Source of the DNA: JAJCYX01 sp965243825
GTDB lineage: Bacteria > Chloroflexota > Dehalococcoidia > Lucifugimonadales > Lucifugimonadaceae
Assembly: GCA_965243825.1 (NCBI GenBank)
Contig: CBDEVT010000001.1
Coordinates: 2,418,001-2,482,000 of the forward strand
Direction: 5' to 3'
Length of the DNA stretch: 64,000 nucleotides
Both the position numbers and the translations under genes were made by a program. Of the stretch, positions 43,394 through 52,789 are shown in pieces. Numbering within the stretch: position 1 is the stretch's first letter; every line of letters begins with the position of its first letter. Under the pieces are notes generated by a model. It did no database searches. It saw only the letters and a list, made by a program, of their open reading frames with translations, and had not been told where the DNA came from.

Positions 43394-45220
43394 TTGACCT
43401 CACCAGCAGACTCTGAGCCGAAAAAGAAAAATGCCGGCGCGAGGCTGCAAAATGCCGACTTTGCGCGGGTATTTTCCGATATTGCGGTCCTGCTTCAGGC
43501 GCGCGGCGACTCAGTGTTCAAGACCCGAGCCTACTCCCGAGCTGCCGATGCGATAGACAATCTTCAATTTGAACTTTCTGAAGCCGCAGACGAGGAAGCT
43601 CAACTGAGGAAGATTCCTGGATTCGGCGATGCCATCGTTTCCAAAGTGCAAGAGTTAGCGGAGACAGGCAAACTCCAGTTCTTCGAACGACTCAAGGACG
43701 AGATGCCACCGGGCATTCTTGAGATTACCCAGGTGCCGGGAATTGGCCCGAAGACCGCAATGCGGGCCGCCGAAGAGCTCGGGATAGATTCGCGGGAGGC
43801 GTTACAGGCGTCCATCGAGTCTGGCGAGTTCCAGACTCTGCCCAGAATGGGTAAGAAGAACGCCGAGAACATTCTGCGTCATCTAAAAAGCCGTATCAGC
43901 CAGGGCGACCGAATCGCCATCGGAATCGTGCTGCCGGATGCTGAGAGGGTCATCGAGGCCCTGCAACAGGCAGCTCCAAGTATCCGAAACCTGACATACG
44001 CCGGATCGTTGAGGCGCTTCCGTGAGTCGATCGGCGATGTTGACTTGTTGTGCTCAGCTGATGATCCAGAAGCTGTGATGGATGCGTTCACCTCCTTGCC
44101 GATGGTCAACGACGTGATGAGCAAAGGTGCGACCAAATCGATGGTCGTGATGGATTCTGGTCTTCAGTTTGATCTGCGCGTAGTGCCCGACAAGGCGTTC
44201 GCCGCAACCTTGCTCTATTTCACTGGTAGCAAGGAGCACGGCATAAGACTTCGAGATCGGGCAAACAAACGCAGTCTTTCGCTGAACGAATACGGTGCGA
44301 AGAATCTCGAGTCGGATGAACTCGAAGAGTTCGAGTCAGAAGCAGATATCTACGAACGGCTTGACCTGCCGTACATCGCGCCAGAGCTTCGTGAGGATTC
44401 CGACGAGATTGATGCAGCCGAGAAAGGTCAGCTTCCTGCTCTGATTACAGTGAAGCATGTGCTGGGTGACCTCCATTCACATACCGATTGGACCGATGGT
44501 CGGTTCAGCATGACGGAGATGGTTGAGGCTGCCAGGCACACCGGTTTTGAGTACCTGGCGATCACCGATCACTCGAAATCCGCCACCGTCGCAGGCGGTT
44601 TGTCGGTGGACGAACTGGCTGAGCACAACGAAGCGGTCAGGGAACTCGACGACAGGACGGATGGAATCGAACTGCTCACTGGCACTGAGATGGACATTCT
44701 GGCCGATGGCTCGATGGACTACCCAGACGATGCACTGGCAGAACTGGACGTTGTGCTTGGTTCCATCCATTCCTCAATGGACCAGGATCGCAAGAAGATG
44801 ACTGCTCGGATCATCAAAGCGATGGAAAATGAGAACCTTGATATCGTGGCCCACCTAACAACGCGACTTATCGGCAAACGCTCCCGTGCGCCGATCGAGG
44901 TGGACTTCGATGCCGTCTGCAAGGCTGCAGTCGAAACCGGGACGCTGCTTGAGATTAATGCATCGACCTCCCGCCTTGACCTCAAGGACACGCACATCAG
45001 GCGAGCTATGGATCTCGGCGTTATGTTCTCAATAGGCACAGATTCTCATCGAACACGCCAGTTTGGTGACCTGAGGTACGGTGTTGGTATGGCGCGCAGA
45101 GGATGGTGCGTGCCGGAGCGTGTTGTCAATACACTTCCACACGCGGCATTCATGGACTTTGTCAACACGCCAAAAGACCGCCGGTATGCTTTCATGGAGA
45201 ACTATGACCACAAGTCCTGA
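43394..45220 (+). CDS. polX: Family X DNA polymerase with PHP domain
   Basis: 608 aa starting at TTG 43394 (AGAGGTAG upstream). An N-terminal HhH region includes IPGFGDAIVSKVQEL and VPGIGPKTAMRAAEEL. The polymerase X palm has AGSLRRFRESIGDVDLL with the catalytic Asp pair near residue 215 and LQFDLRVV with the third Asp. A PHP phosphoesterase domain with GDLHSHTDWTDGRF, AITDHSKS and DIVAHL lies about 355-600. The enzyme acts in gap-filling base excision repair, with 3'-5' exonuclease activity from the PHP domain. The next gene overlaps its end by 17 bp. Confidence 0.95.
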   Translation: MTSPADSEPKKKNAGARLQNADFARVFSDIAVLLQARGDSVFKTRAYSRAADAIDNLQFELSEAADEEAQLRKIPGFGDAIVSKVQELAETGKLQFFERLKDEMPPGILEITQVPGIGPKTAMRAAEELGIDSREALQASIESGEFQTLPRMGKKNAENILRHLKSRISQGDRIAIGIVLPDAERVIEALQQAAPSIRNLTYAGSLRRFRESIGDVDLLCSADDPEAVMDAFTSLPMVNDVMSKGATKSMVVMDSGLQFDLRVVPDKAFAATLLYFTGSKEHGIRLRDRANKRSLSLNEYGAKNLESDELEEFESEADIYERLDLPYIAPELREDSDEIDAAEKGQLPALITVKHVLGDLHSHTDWTDGRFSMTEMVEAARHTGFEYLAITDHSKSATVAGGLSVDELAEHNEAVRELDDRTDGIELLTGTEMDILADGSMDYPDDALAELDVVLGSIHSSMDQDRKKMTARIIKAMENENLDIVAHLTTRLIGKRSRAPIEVDFDAVCKAAVETGTLLEINASTSRLDLKDTHIRRAMDLGVMFSIGTDSHRTRQFGDLRYGVGMARRGWCVPERVVNTLPHAAFMDFVNTPKDRRYAFMENYDHKS

Positions 45221-45998
45221 CAACGCAGACGCAATGCTCGCTGCAGAAGTCATGAGCGAAGGGGCGACCGATATCACGCGGTCGTCGCGACCGATCGCGG
45301 AGTTGCTGGTTGATCTGGAGGTAAATCTGATTGCACGTCCGGACGACTGGAAGCTGCTGGTGCTCGAAACGGTCGGCCAGTGGCCGGAGTCAGCCGAAGA
45401 TTTTGAAGATCAGCCTCACGTGTACCTGATCGGTGGTGAAGCATTCGACTGGCGTTTGCTGGCAAGCCGAATTCTCAGAACGGCGGAAAATGGTCCCGTC
45501 CAGGATGAGTGGCAGAAATGGCTGGATACTCCTGATCTGTTTGGAGGCTTCAGCGAACCTGAGTTCATGCGGATTCTCGGTGTTGATAAATCCCGCGCCA
45601 GTCTGAGTTTCTTCTATGGTGTGACCGTTGAACAGGGACTGATTGTTGCTGCGCGCGAAGAGATAGCGAAGCGGCGTGTGGCCAGCGGTCGTGCTCCCTC
45701 GGATGACCGTTGCGACGAGGTCTACTACCGGCTGTATGGCAATGACCGTGCCGGACTGTGGGACGAGTACTGTGCTGAAACTGGCCTGGCCGAGACCGCT
45801 GGTGAGACCGTTAATCCCCTCGGGCATTCCCTCGGCCAGGGAGACAGCTTCACGTACTGGCTTTTCAAACGCCGCATGGAACGTCTCGATCCTGCCAGGG
45901 TTGCAAGTGATACGCGTAAAGGCCTGGCTCAACTCGAGAAGATGCTTCGCTCTCATGAGAAGCGCGGACGCCTGCTCAAGCAGATGCAATTCGCCTGA
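45204..45998 (+). CDS. Unknown protein co-translated with PolX
   Basis: About 264 aa from ATG 45204, with GGAG 5 nt upstream inside polX; a longer upstream frame reads through polX and is not credible. It is acidic, mostly helical and without transmembrane segments. Landmarks are PIAELLVDLEVNLIARPDDWKLLVL-type text near the start (residues about 20-45), QPHVYLIGGEAFDWRLLASRIL and SFTYWLFKRRMERLDP. I do not recognise a family. The overlap with polX hints at a DNA-related or regulatory role, but this is weak inference. Confidence 0.75.
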   Translation: MTTSPDNADAMLAAEVMSEGATDITRSSRPIAELLVDLEVNLIARPDDWKLLVLETVGQWPESAEDFEDQPHVYLIGGEAFDWRLLASRILRTAENGPVQDEWQKWLDTPDLFGGFSEPEFMRILGVDKSRASLSFFYGVTVEQGLIVAAREEIAKRRVASGRAPSDDRCDEVYYRLYGNDRAGLWDEYCAETGLAETAGETVNPLGHSLGQGDSFTYWLFKRRMERLDPARVASDTRKGLAQLEKMLRSHEKRGRLLKQMQFA

Positions 45999-46089
45999 TC
46001 AGACGCTGCAAAGATTCACCACCAACATGTGTCAGAGGCTCGATTGACCCCTTATCTGGCGCATGTTAGTTTCAAAAGCGTTCGAATAT

Positions 46090-46344
46090 CGCAAACGCTG
46101 CGACGGGAAGTAGTACCGGGGAGTGCAGGCCTGAGAGAGGCGGCAGTAGCTGAAAAGCCGCTGGTCTGGCACCCGTGGGAAGTCGTCCCTGAGCGGTCTG
46201 GCTGAACGTTGACAAGAGTCAGCAAATAGGCTGGAACGTCGGCCACGTTACGGCCTGGAGAGGTCACCGGAGGAGAATTTTCGTTCGGTGGCAATAAAGG
46301 TGGCACCGCGGTAAACCCGTCCTTTTGTGGGATGGGTTTTTTTT
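46090..46344 (+). promoter_or_regulatory. T-box leader of valS
   Basis: The T-box sequence AAAGGTGGCACCGCGG (46296-46311) is unmistakable. Upstream lies a long structured region (46090-46290) with the GCAGGCCTGAGAGAGGCGG stretch expected of Stem I. Downstream is a terminator, AAACCCGTCC (46313-46322) pairing with GGGATGGGTTT (46329-46339, one G-U), followed by eight T. Uncharged tRNA-Val should favour the antiterminator and turn on valS. GTCGTC at 46182-46187 supplies candidate Val specifier codons, but I did not resolve the specifier loop. Confidence 0.92.
46313..46344 (+). terminator. T-box regulatory terminator
   Basis: A 10-bp stem, AAACCCGTCC with GGGATGGGTTT, has a TTTTGTG loop and a tract of eight T (46337-46344). 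It directly follows the T-box sequence and precedes the valS start by about 40 nt. Confidence 0.9.
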
Positions 46345-46382
46345 GTGCCGGGAATTTGACGGCTAAGAGACAGGTCAAAGTC

Positions 46383-49127
46383 ATGACGATCAGCAGGGCA
46401 GAGGTCAGGTCCATAGAGTTCGGAGAGCTTCCAAAGCGATTCGATGTTGCCGAGCGAGAAGCACACTGGCGAACTCGCTGGGACGAGCTTGGCATTCACA
46501 GCCACGATCACAACGTGCCGCGTGAGCACAACTACGTGATCGACTCACCGCCGCCTACCGCATCTGGATCTCTACATCCCGGACATATCTTTTCTTACAC
46601 GCATCAGGACGTGATCGCCCGATTCCGCCGTATGACCGGCTGGAACGTTGTCTATCCAATGGGCTGGGACGACAACGGTCTTCCTACCGAGCGGCGCGTG
46701 CAAAACTTCTTCAATGTTCGATGCGACCCGAATACTCCAGGTCGACCACAGCTTGCTGAGACTCCAGGAATCAACAAGACACGTGCCGTCCTCGACTCGC
46801 TTCGGCCTCACAAAGAGAGAGCAAAGGATCCTTTGCCGGTCTCGCGTGAGGACTTCATTCGCATCTGTCATCTCGTGACCGAGGAGGATGAGAAGGCATA
46901 CAAGGATCTTTTCTATCGAATGGGGTACTCAATCGACTGGGATGAGGAGTACGCCACCATCGACGATCGAAGCCGTCGGATCGCACAACGCAGCTTCCTG
47001 GATCTCAACAACAAGGGTCACGTTTACTCAGCGGAACTGCCCACGATGTGGGATGTCGATTTCCAGACTGCAGTCGCACAGGCTGAGGTTGAAGACCGCG
47101 AAAAACAGGGTGCCTACCACGACATCGAGTTCGCCGTTGAGGATCCGGAGGACGGCCAGCCAGCGAGTTTCGTGATTTCAACGACGAGACCGGAGTTGCT
47201 CGCCGCATGTGTTGGTGTTACAGCTCACCCCGACGATCCTCGATTCAAAGGCCTGTTCGGCAGGCATGCCATTACACCGGTCTTCTTCTCGCGTGTGCCC
47301 ATCTTCGCCAGCGACAAGGCTGACCCCGAAAAAGGGACCGGAATTCTGATGGTCTGCACGTTTGGTGACCAGACTGACGTGGAGTGGTGGCGTGAGAATG
47401 ATCTTGCGTTGAAGCCGATGTTGAATCATGCGGGTCGTGTTCGAGAGATGGAATACGGCAGTGAATGGACAGCCGTTCAAGGGAAAGAAGAGCAGGCACA
47501 GGCGAACTACGCTGCTCTCCATCACAAACGAGTCAACCAGGCGAAGCGGATCACAGTCGAGATGCTTCAGGATCCTGACAACTCTGCAACCGGAAACGGC
47601 GCACCGCTCCAGGCTGAGCCAAAGCCTATCTCTCACCCGGTCCGCTACTACGAAAAAGGCGACAACCCGATCGAGTATTTGACTTCGCGCCAGTGGTTCG
47701 TGCGCCTTCTGGACAAGAAGAACGCACTCCAGGAGAAGGGCGAGAAGGTTCAGTGGCGGCCGGCATTCATGCATAAACGGTACGCCAACTGGACCGAAGG
47801 ACTGAACGCAGACTGGGCGATTTCTCGGCAGCGTTTCTTCGGCGTTCCCATACCGATCTGGTACCCGTTGAACGCGAGCGGTGAAAGGGACTACGAAAAA
47901 TACATAGTGGCGACAGAAGATATATTGCCAGTTGATCCGACCGCTTCGCCGCCACCTGGTTATACCGAGGAGCAACGCGGCAAACCTGGTGGCTTCGATG
48001 CAGAGGTCGACGTGTTCGATACGTGGTTTACCTCGTCATTAACGCCCCAGATCGTGGCTCGTTGGGGTGACGATGGTGATCGAATGGATCAGCTCTTCCC
48101 GATGGATATTCGACCACAGGCGCACGACATCATCCGCACATGGGCCTTCTACACGATAGCCAAGGCGATGCTGCACCACGACGACGTTCCCTGGAAAAAC
48201 GCTGCGATATCCGGGTTCATAATCGATCCCGACAGAAAGAAGATGTCGAAGTCGAAAGGCAACGTCGTTACACCGTTGCCACTGGTTGAGCGTTTCGGGG
48301 CGGACGCTGTTCGTTACTGGTCAGCGAACGGTCGTCTCGGAACAGACATGGCTTACGATGAATCTGTCTTCAAGATCGGCTCAAAGCTCGTCACGAAGCT
48401 GTACAACGCCGGGAAGTTTGTGCTCTCACAGACAGGATCTCAAGGCGATATCACCAACGAGCTGGACAGGGCGTTTGCCTCCGAATTGAGGGAGGTTGTC
48501 AGGAGAGCGACTGCTGCATTTGACGAGTATGAGTTCGCTATAGCGCTGCAGGTAACCGAGGAGTTCTTCTGGAGTGCGTTCACTGATAACTACATCGAGC
48601 TGCTAAAAGGCCGTACTCGTAGCGATGAAGACGCAGAGGGCAGAGCATCGGCAGTTGCTGGTTTGCGACTTGGCCTGTCCGTGATGCTCAGGCTCCTGGC
48701 ACCGTTCGTTCCGACGATCACTGACGAGGTCTGGTCCTGGGTGTTCGCGGATGAGACTGGAATCCCGTCGGTCCACATGGCGCCCTGGCCTGGTGTTTCA
48801 GCAAACGCAATAGGTGGAGCGGAGGCAGCTCAAGTTCCGTCTTCTCACGATCTTGCTGACGTTGCTGATCCCGCTAACAGCAGTTCGTTCTCAGCGGCGT
48901 GCGACGCAATTGCTGCCGTGCGGAAAGCCAAGTCGGAATCCGGGATATCACTAGGTAAACCGCTTTCTTCGCTTGTGCTCGCCGCGGACGCGCAGGGCAG
49001 AGCTGATCTCGAACTGGTCTTGGCGGATGTTGCATCGGCCGGTGGAGCACCAGAAGTGAAGTTCAGCGATGCCGACGATCGTGCAGAGACAAGATTCTCG
49101 GCAGAGATCGTTCCTCTCGAAGAATAG
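46383..49127 (+). CDS. valS: Valyl-tRNA synthetase
   Basis: About 914 aa from ATG 46383; an earlier in-frame ATG at 46332 lies inside the leader terminator and is not credible. Class I motifs are SGSLHPGHIFSYTHQD (HxGH) near residue 65 and KKMSKSKGNVV near 620. GWDDNGLPTERRVQ is typical of ValRS of the actinobacterial/archaeal-like type. CP1 editing and anticodon-binding domains appear complete. Regulated by the T-box immediately upstream, which itself confirms the tRNA link. Confidence 0.96.
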   Translation: MTISRAEVRSIEFGELPKRFDVAEREAHWRTRWDELGIHSHDHNVPREHNYVIDSPPPTASGSLHPGHIFSYTHQDVIARFRRMTGWNVVYPMGWDDNGLPTERRVQNFFNVRCDPNTPGRPQLAETPGINKTRAVLDSLRPHKERAKDPLPVSREDFIRICHLVTEEDEKAYKDLFYRMGYSIDWDEEYATIDDRSRRIAQRSFLDLNNKGHVYSAELPTMWDVDFQTAVAQAEVEDREKQGAYHDIEFAVEDPEDGQPASFVISTTRPELLAACVGVTAHPDDPRFKGLFGRHAITPVFFSRVPIFASDKADPEKGTGILMVCTFGDQTDVEWWRENDLALKPMLNHAGRVREMEYGSEWTAVQGKEEQAQANYAALHHKRVNQAKRITVEMLQDPDNSATGNGAPLQAEPKPISHPVRYYEKGDNPIEYLTSRQWFVRLLDKKNALQEKGEKVQWRPAFMHKRYANWTEGLNADWAISRQRFFGVPIPIWYPLNASGERDYEKYIVATEDILPVDPTASPPPGYTEEQRGKPGGFDAEVDVFDTWFTSSLTPQIVARWGDDGDRMDQLFPMDIRPQAHDIIRTWAFYTIAKAMLHHDDVPWKNAAISGFIIDPDRKKMSKSKGNVVTPLPLVERFGADAVRYWSANGRLGTDMAYDESVFKIGSKLVTKLYNAGKFVLSQTGSQGDITNELDRAFASELREVVRRATAAFDEYEFAIALQVTEEFFWSAFTDNYIELLKGRTRSDEDAEGRASAVAGLRLGLSVMLRLLAPFVPTITDEVWSWVFADETGIPSVHMAPWPGVSANAIGGAEAAQVPSSHDLADVADPANSSSFSAACDAIAAVRKAKSESGISLGKPLSSLVLAADAQGRADLELVLADVASAGGAPEVKFSDADDRAETRFSAEIVPLEE

Positions 49128-49361
49128 GTCCTGGGCGGCAGCTTCAGATCGGAGTTTCAGGTGAGAGTTCCTCACGGGAAGGACGAATTCCATGAGTATT
49201 CCGTGTGGGCGACCGACTCTAGGTACTCGTTGGCTTGAAACACTGTTAAGTTGCGGGCAGAACATACGGGTGGTCTGCTCGAATCAGGCTTGCAGCATTC
49301 TGACTTTGGGATAGGCCACATCGAGTCGAGTGGTGCGCACCACGTTCGGAGAGTACTGACA

Positions 49362-50357
49362 ATGGCAACTAAAAAACCGGTCAAAGGTTCTGAAACTGCT
49401 GGAACGAATGGTGAGACAGCGGAATCGGAACTCGCCGAGATCAGTGGTGCGTTCGGTGCACACAACGCCAACGATCCGATCGTGCGAACTGCCGTATTTG
49501 CAGAAGGCGTCTATCCGTACCAGTGGAAGATGAAGCGCAAAGAGTATGAAGAGGCCAAGGCTGCGCTCCAGGTTGAACTGCTGAAGATGCAGAACTGGGT
49601 CAAGGAGACAGGGCAGAAGATTGTGATCCTGTTTGAGGGTCGTGACGCAGCTGGCAAGGGCGGAACGATCAAGCGCTTCATGGAGCACTTGAATCCTCGT
49701 TCTGCGCGGGTAGTGGCGCTACAGGCTCCAACTGAATCCGAACAGACGCAGTGGTACTTCCAACGCTATGTACAGCACCTGCCTGCCGCAGGGGAGATCG
49801 TCATGTTTGACCGCTCCTGGTACAACCGTGCTGGAGTGGAAAAGGTGATGGGCTTCTCGACGGCGTCCGACTACCTCCAGTTCACCCGGCAAGCGCCAGC
49901 GTTCGAGAAGATGTTGGTAGAGAGCGGTATCAGGCTCATCAAGCTCTACTTTTCGGTGGGGCAAGCCGAGCAAAGAAGGCGGTTCGAAGCTCGGATTAAC
50001 TCGCCACTCAAGCGTTGGAAGCTGAGTCCGGTTGACCGTGCATCCCTCGACAAGTGGGACGAGTACACCGAAGCGAAGCGGCTAATGTTCTTCCACACCC
50101 ACACGGCCGACGCACCCTGGCATGTGATCAAGTCAGACGACAAGAAACGAGCCAGAATCAACGCTATGAGGCTGGTGCTTACGATCCTGCCGTACCCGGA
50201 GAAGAACGAATCGGTCGTCAAACCTCCGGACAGGTTGATCGTCGGTACCGCTGCCGATGTGCTTGAGGCAGACGAAGTCCCGGCCGCGCTGAGGGAAGAG
50301 CTGATTGCTGGATCGGTCGCACCTCAAAAGAGGCCCAAGAGGTCTACGGTCGAGTAG
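49362..50357 (+). CDS. Polyphosphate kinase 2 (PPK2) family protein
   Basis: About 331 aa from ATG 49362; upstream in-frame sequence to 49251 has no coding character. Walker A is in VILFEGRDAAGKGGTIKRF, Walker B in GEIVMFDRSWYNRAGVEKVMGF, and a lid-type RRRFEARINSPLKRWKLSP follows. PPK2 enzymes transfer phosphate between polyphosphate and nucleotides. A Gly/Glu/Thr-rich N-terminal extension of about 45 residues precedes the domain. It is downstream of valS with its own 234-bp spacer. Confidence 0.92.
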   Translation: MATKKPVKGSETAGTNGETAESELAEISGAFGAHNANDPIVRTAVFAEGVYPYQWKMKRKEYEEAKAALQVELLKMQNWVKETGQKIVILFEGRDAAGKGGTIKRFMEHLNPRSARVVALQAPTESEQTQWYFQRYVQHLPAAGEIVMFDRSWYNRAGVEKVMGFSTASDYLQFTRQAPAFEKMLVESGIRLIKLYFSVGQAEQRRRFEARINSPLKRWKLSPVDRASLDKWDEYTEAKRLMFFHTHTADAPWHVIKSDDKKRARINAMRLVLTILPYPEKNESVVKPPDRLIVGTAADVLEADEVPAALREELIAGSVAPQKRPKRSTVE

Positions 50358-50395
50358 TTGGCGGCGCGGAACCTTGTGGTGATCCTACAGGTGGC

Positions 50396-51079
50396 TCACT
50401 CGCGTTCGCTGCGCCACTTCTCGAAGTTGAAGTCAGGCGAATTGAAGTAACGGTGCGATTTCGATTCTTTAGTTCGCACGTCTGCGCAAGCTTTCGCTAC
50501 GTCACCTGCGATATCGACGGGGACCCGGGTCACTCCGTCTCCGTCGCACACAAGGATATCCCCTGGTGAGATTGCAAGCCCCGCAATGTCCACATCAATG
50601 CCGTGCTCGATCATGCTGAACGGACCGTGGCCCGGGACTCGGCCTGTTGCCCAGGTGTCCAACCCGGCTTGTTCGATACCGGGGATATCACGTGCGTTGC
50701 CGTCAACGACGGCGCCGATAGCTCCAAGCGCTTTCATGATGTAGGCCATGCCGTCGCCGATGATCGCTCCGCGACGCGGGGGGTGATCGATATCTTTCAG
50801 AACGGCGATGACCGGGACGTCGGACTCTCCGATGGAATCCCAGAATCCGTTTCGGTCTGTCGGATCGATCCTGGGCTCGTTGAGCGGCATCCATGTGGAA
50901 GTCATTGCGTACCCAACCTTCACCGATTCGGGTTCGCCTGCGAGCTTGCTGAGTTCTGGCCCTGTGTAATCCACACCTTCTGGCACGTAACCACGTACGA
51001 GAATCGCCGCGTTCTGAACCGTCGCAGAATCGTACTCTGCAAACGCCTCCAGAATGCCTGGATCAACCTTGGTAATCAC
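50396..51079 (-). CDS. RraA-like protein (HMG/CHA aldolase fold)
   Basis: 227 aa starting at GTG 51079 with GGAGG 9 nt upstream. The diagnostic stretch is GDGMAYIMKALGAIGAVVDGNARDIPGI, where the D-x20-R-D metal-binding pattern of class II pyruvate aldolases of the RraA fold is visible, followed by GDILVCDGDGVTRVP. Such proteins cleave 4-hydroxy-4-methyl-2-oxoglutarate-type acids or act as RNase E inhibitors. In this metabolic context an aldolase or decarboxylase role is more likely. A 91-aa unknown gene lies 24 bp upstream. Confidence 0.88.
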   Translation of the reverse strand: MITKVDPGILEAFAEYDSATVQNAAILVRGYVPEGVDYTGPELSKLAGEPESVKVGYAMTSTWMPLNEPRIDPTDRNGFWDSIGESDVPVIAVLKDIDHPPRRGAIIGDGMAYIMKALGAIGAVVDGNARDIPGIEQAGLDTWATGRVPGHGPFSMIEHGIDVDIAGLAISPGDILVCDGDGVTRVPVDIAGDVAKACADVRTKESKSHRYFNSPDFNFEKWRSERE

Positions 51080-51103
51080 TCAGTTGTCCTCCAGAGGCTC
51101 TGA

Positions 51104-51379
51104 TCATTCTTGCGGCATTGGTACGATGCCGGATTCCAGTTCAAGTGGTTCACCAGGGAAGAAGTCTCGCCACGGTTCAAACTGTTCGACGAAAGCACGA
51201 CCCTCCTCCATGCTGGAGAGCCCTTTGACGGCACGACCGGGATCGTAGCCCATTGTCTTCGCCATCGCTTCTATACCACGCTTCGTTTGCCTGACCCCAC
51301 CGACAGAAAACTGAGAACCGTCGTCCTCTTCCACGCACAGGTCAAATCCCTTTTTCCGTTCTCTCCAGTACAGCTTCAT
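51104..51379 (-). CDS. Small unknown protein
   Basis: 91 aa from ATG 51379, with GGAG 6 nt upstream; a longer frame to 51445 lacks a site. It begins MKLYWRERKKGFDLCVEEDDG and is mostly charged, with no motif recognised. It is probably co-transcribed with the RraA-like gene. Confidence 0.6.
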   Translation of the reverse strand: MKLYWRERKKGFDLCVEEDDGSQFSVGGVRQTKRGIEAMAKTMGYDPGRAVKGLSSMEEGRAFVEQFEPWRDFFPGEPLELESGIVPMPQE

Positions 51380-51539
51380 GGTTATCTCCGAGAATGACGA
51401 GTGAAGTTCCGGGGCGAAATTGATGCTAATGACGCGAACGTGCAAAGCGTATCAAAGTGTGGGACTGAAGAACTGTCCGCCAGTAGTTCGACTGGATCTC
51501 TGTCTGTACCGGCCAAGGTCTCAAGAAAAATCGGCAACG

Positions 51540-52769
51540 CTATCTGAGGTGACGGATTGCCCTGTCGAGAATGGCGTGAGCCACTTCCAATTTTTCCATC
51601 AGGGGCAACTGCTCGGTGTTGCCGGAATCGTCGACGAACGATACCCGATTCGTGTCTGTGCCGAAGCCCGAACCGGCCTCTGAGACATCATTCGCGACGG
51701 TGAAGACGGCTCCTTTTGAAGAGACTTTGGACTTTGCCTTCTCCGCTGCATTCCCCGTCTCCGCTGCGAACGCCACCTTTACTAGATTGGGTCCGGTCGC
51801 CAACGGCATCCAGTCTTCGTTTTTGATCAGATCAAGAGTCAATCCCGAACCATTTTTCTTAATCTTTTCAGTTTCGGCCATTGCAGGGCTGAAGTCGGAA
51901 ACTGCGGCGGCCATAACCAGAAGATCTGCAGATTTCGATGCGTCTAGCACGGCGTCACGCATCTCCACAACGGTGCGAACATTGACCACTCCCATCCCGG
52001 AGGGCACGTCAAGTGCTGTTGGTGCGGTGACGAGGGTTACATCGGCTCCACGGTCACGAGCCGCTTCTGCGAGGGCATAACCCATCTTTCCAGACGAGCG
52101 ATTCGATATGAAACGAACGGGATCAATGGGCTCCTGTGTACCACCCGCTGAGATCACCACTTTGCGACCGGAATAATCGCTGTTGCGTCCGATCGCTTTC
52201 CGGATGAGGCCGATAATCTGGCGCGGTTCCTGCATACGCCCCTTGCCAATAAGGCCTGAGGCAAGTCTGCCTTCTCCAGGTTCGGCGATTAGCGCACCAC
52301 GGCTACCAAGAGTCTTCACGTTCTCCTGGACTGCAGGTGCGCTGTACATATTCGCATCCATAGCCGGAGCGATGACCAGAGGCGCAGATGTGGCGAGAAC
52401 GGTGGCGCCCAGTGCGTCATCTGATAGTCCAAGAGCAAGTTTGGCGATGGTGTTTGCAGTGGCAGGTGCGACTACGATGCAATCCGCATTGACCGCCAGT
52501 GAGACGTGGTCAATTGCAATAGGTGAGTTGGCATCCCATAGATCCAACGTGACCGCTCTGTGAGTCAAAGCAGAAAAGGTCGCTTCTCCGACGAATTTCC
52601 TGGCTGATTCAGTGAGGATGACATCGACCTGAGCACCGGCCTGTATCAACTTGCTGGCGAGATCAGCAGATTTGTAGGCTGCTATGCTTCCTGTCACGCC
52701 AAGAACAACATTTTTGCCGTTCAGTGGCAGAAATGGCTGCGGGGCAGAGTTGGTGCGAGGCGTGCTCAT
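51540..52769 (-). CDS. coaBC: Bifunctional phosphopantothenoylcysteine decarboxylase/synthase
   Basis: This 409-aa protein has an N-terminal flavoprotein CoaC domain: VLGVTGSIAAYKSADLASKL, and PAMDANMYSAPAVQENV near residue 135 as the PxMNxxMW-type substrate clamp, here with Asp for Asn. The C-terminal CoaB domain has ISAGGTQEPIDPVRFISNRS and VMAAAVSDFSP. It makes phosphopantetheine from phosphopantothenate and cysteine in CoA synthesis. It follows coaX by 20 bp, forming a CoA operon. Confidence 0.95.
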   Translation of the reverse strand: MSTPRTNSAPQPFLPLNGKNVVLGVTGSIAAYKSADLASKLIQAGAQVDVILTESARKFVGEATFSALTHRAVTLDLWDANSPIAIDHVSLAVNADCIVVAPATANTIAKLALGLSDDALGATVLATSAPLVIAPAMDANMYSAPAVQENVKTLGSRGALIAEPGEGRLASGLIGKGRMQEPRQIIGLIRKAIGRNSDYSGRKVVISAGGTQEPIDPVRFISNRSSGKMGYALAEAARDRGADVTLVTAPTALDVPSGMGVVNVRTVVEMRDAVLDASKSADLLVMAAAVSDFSPAMAETEKIKKNGSGLTLDLIKNEDWMPLATGPNLVKVAFAAETGNAAEKAKSKVSSKGAVFTVANDVSEAGSGFGTDTNRVSFVDDSGNTEQLPLMEKLEVAHAILDRAIRHLR

Positions 52770-52789
52770 GTGTGATCGCAGTAGTGGAG

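Noticed and set aside
46332..46382. ValS start at ATG 46332
   Set aside because: This ATG lies inside the T-box terminator stem and T-tract; the family-typical N-terminus starts at 46383.
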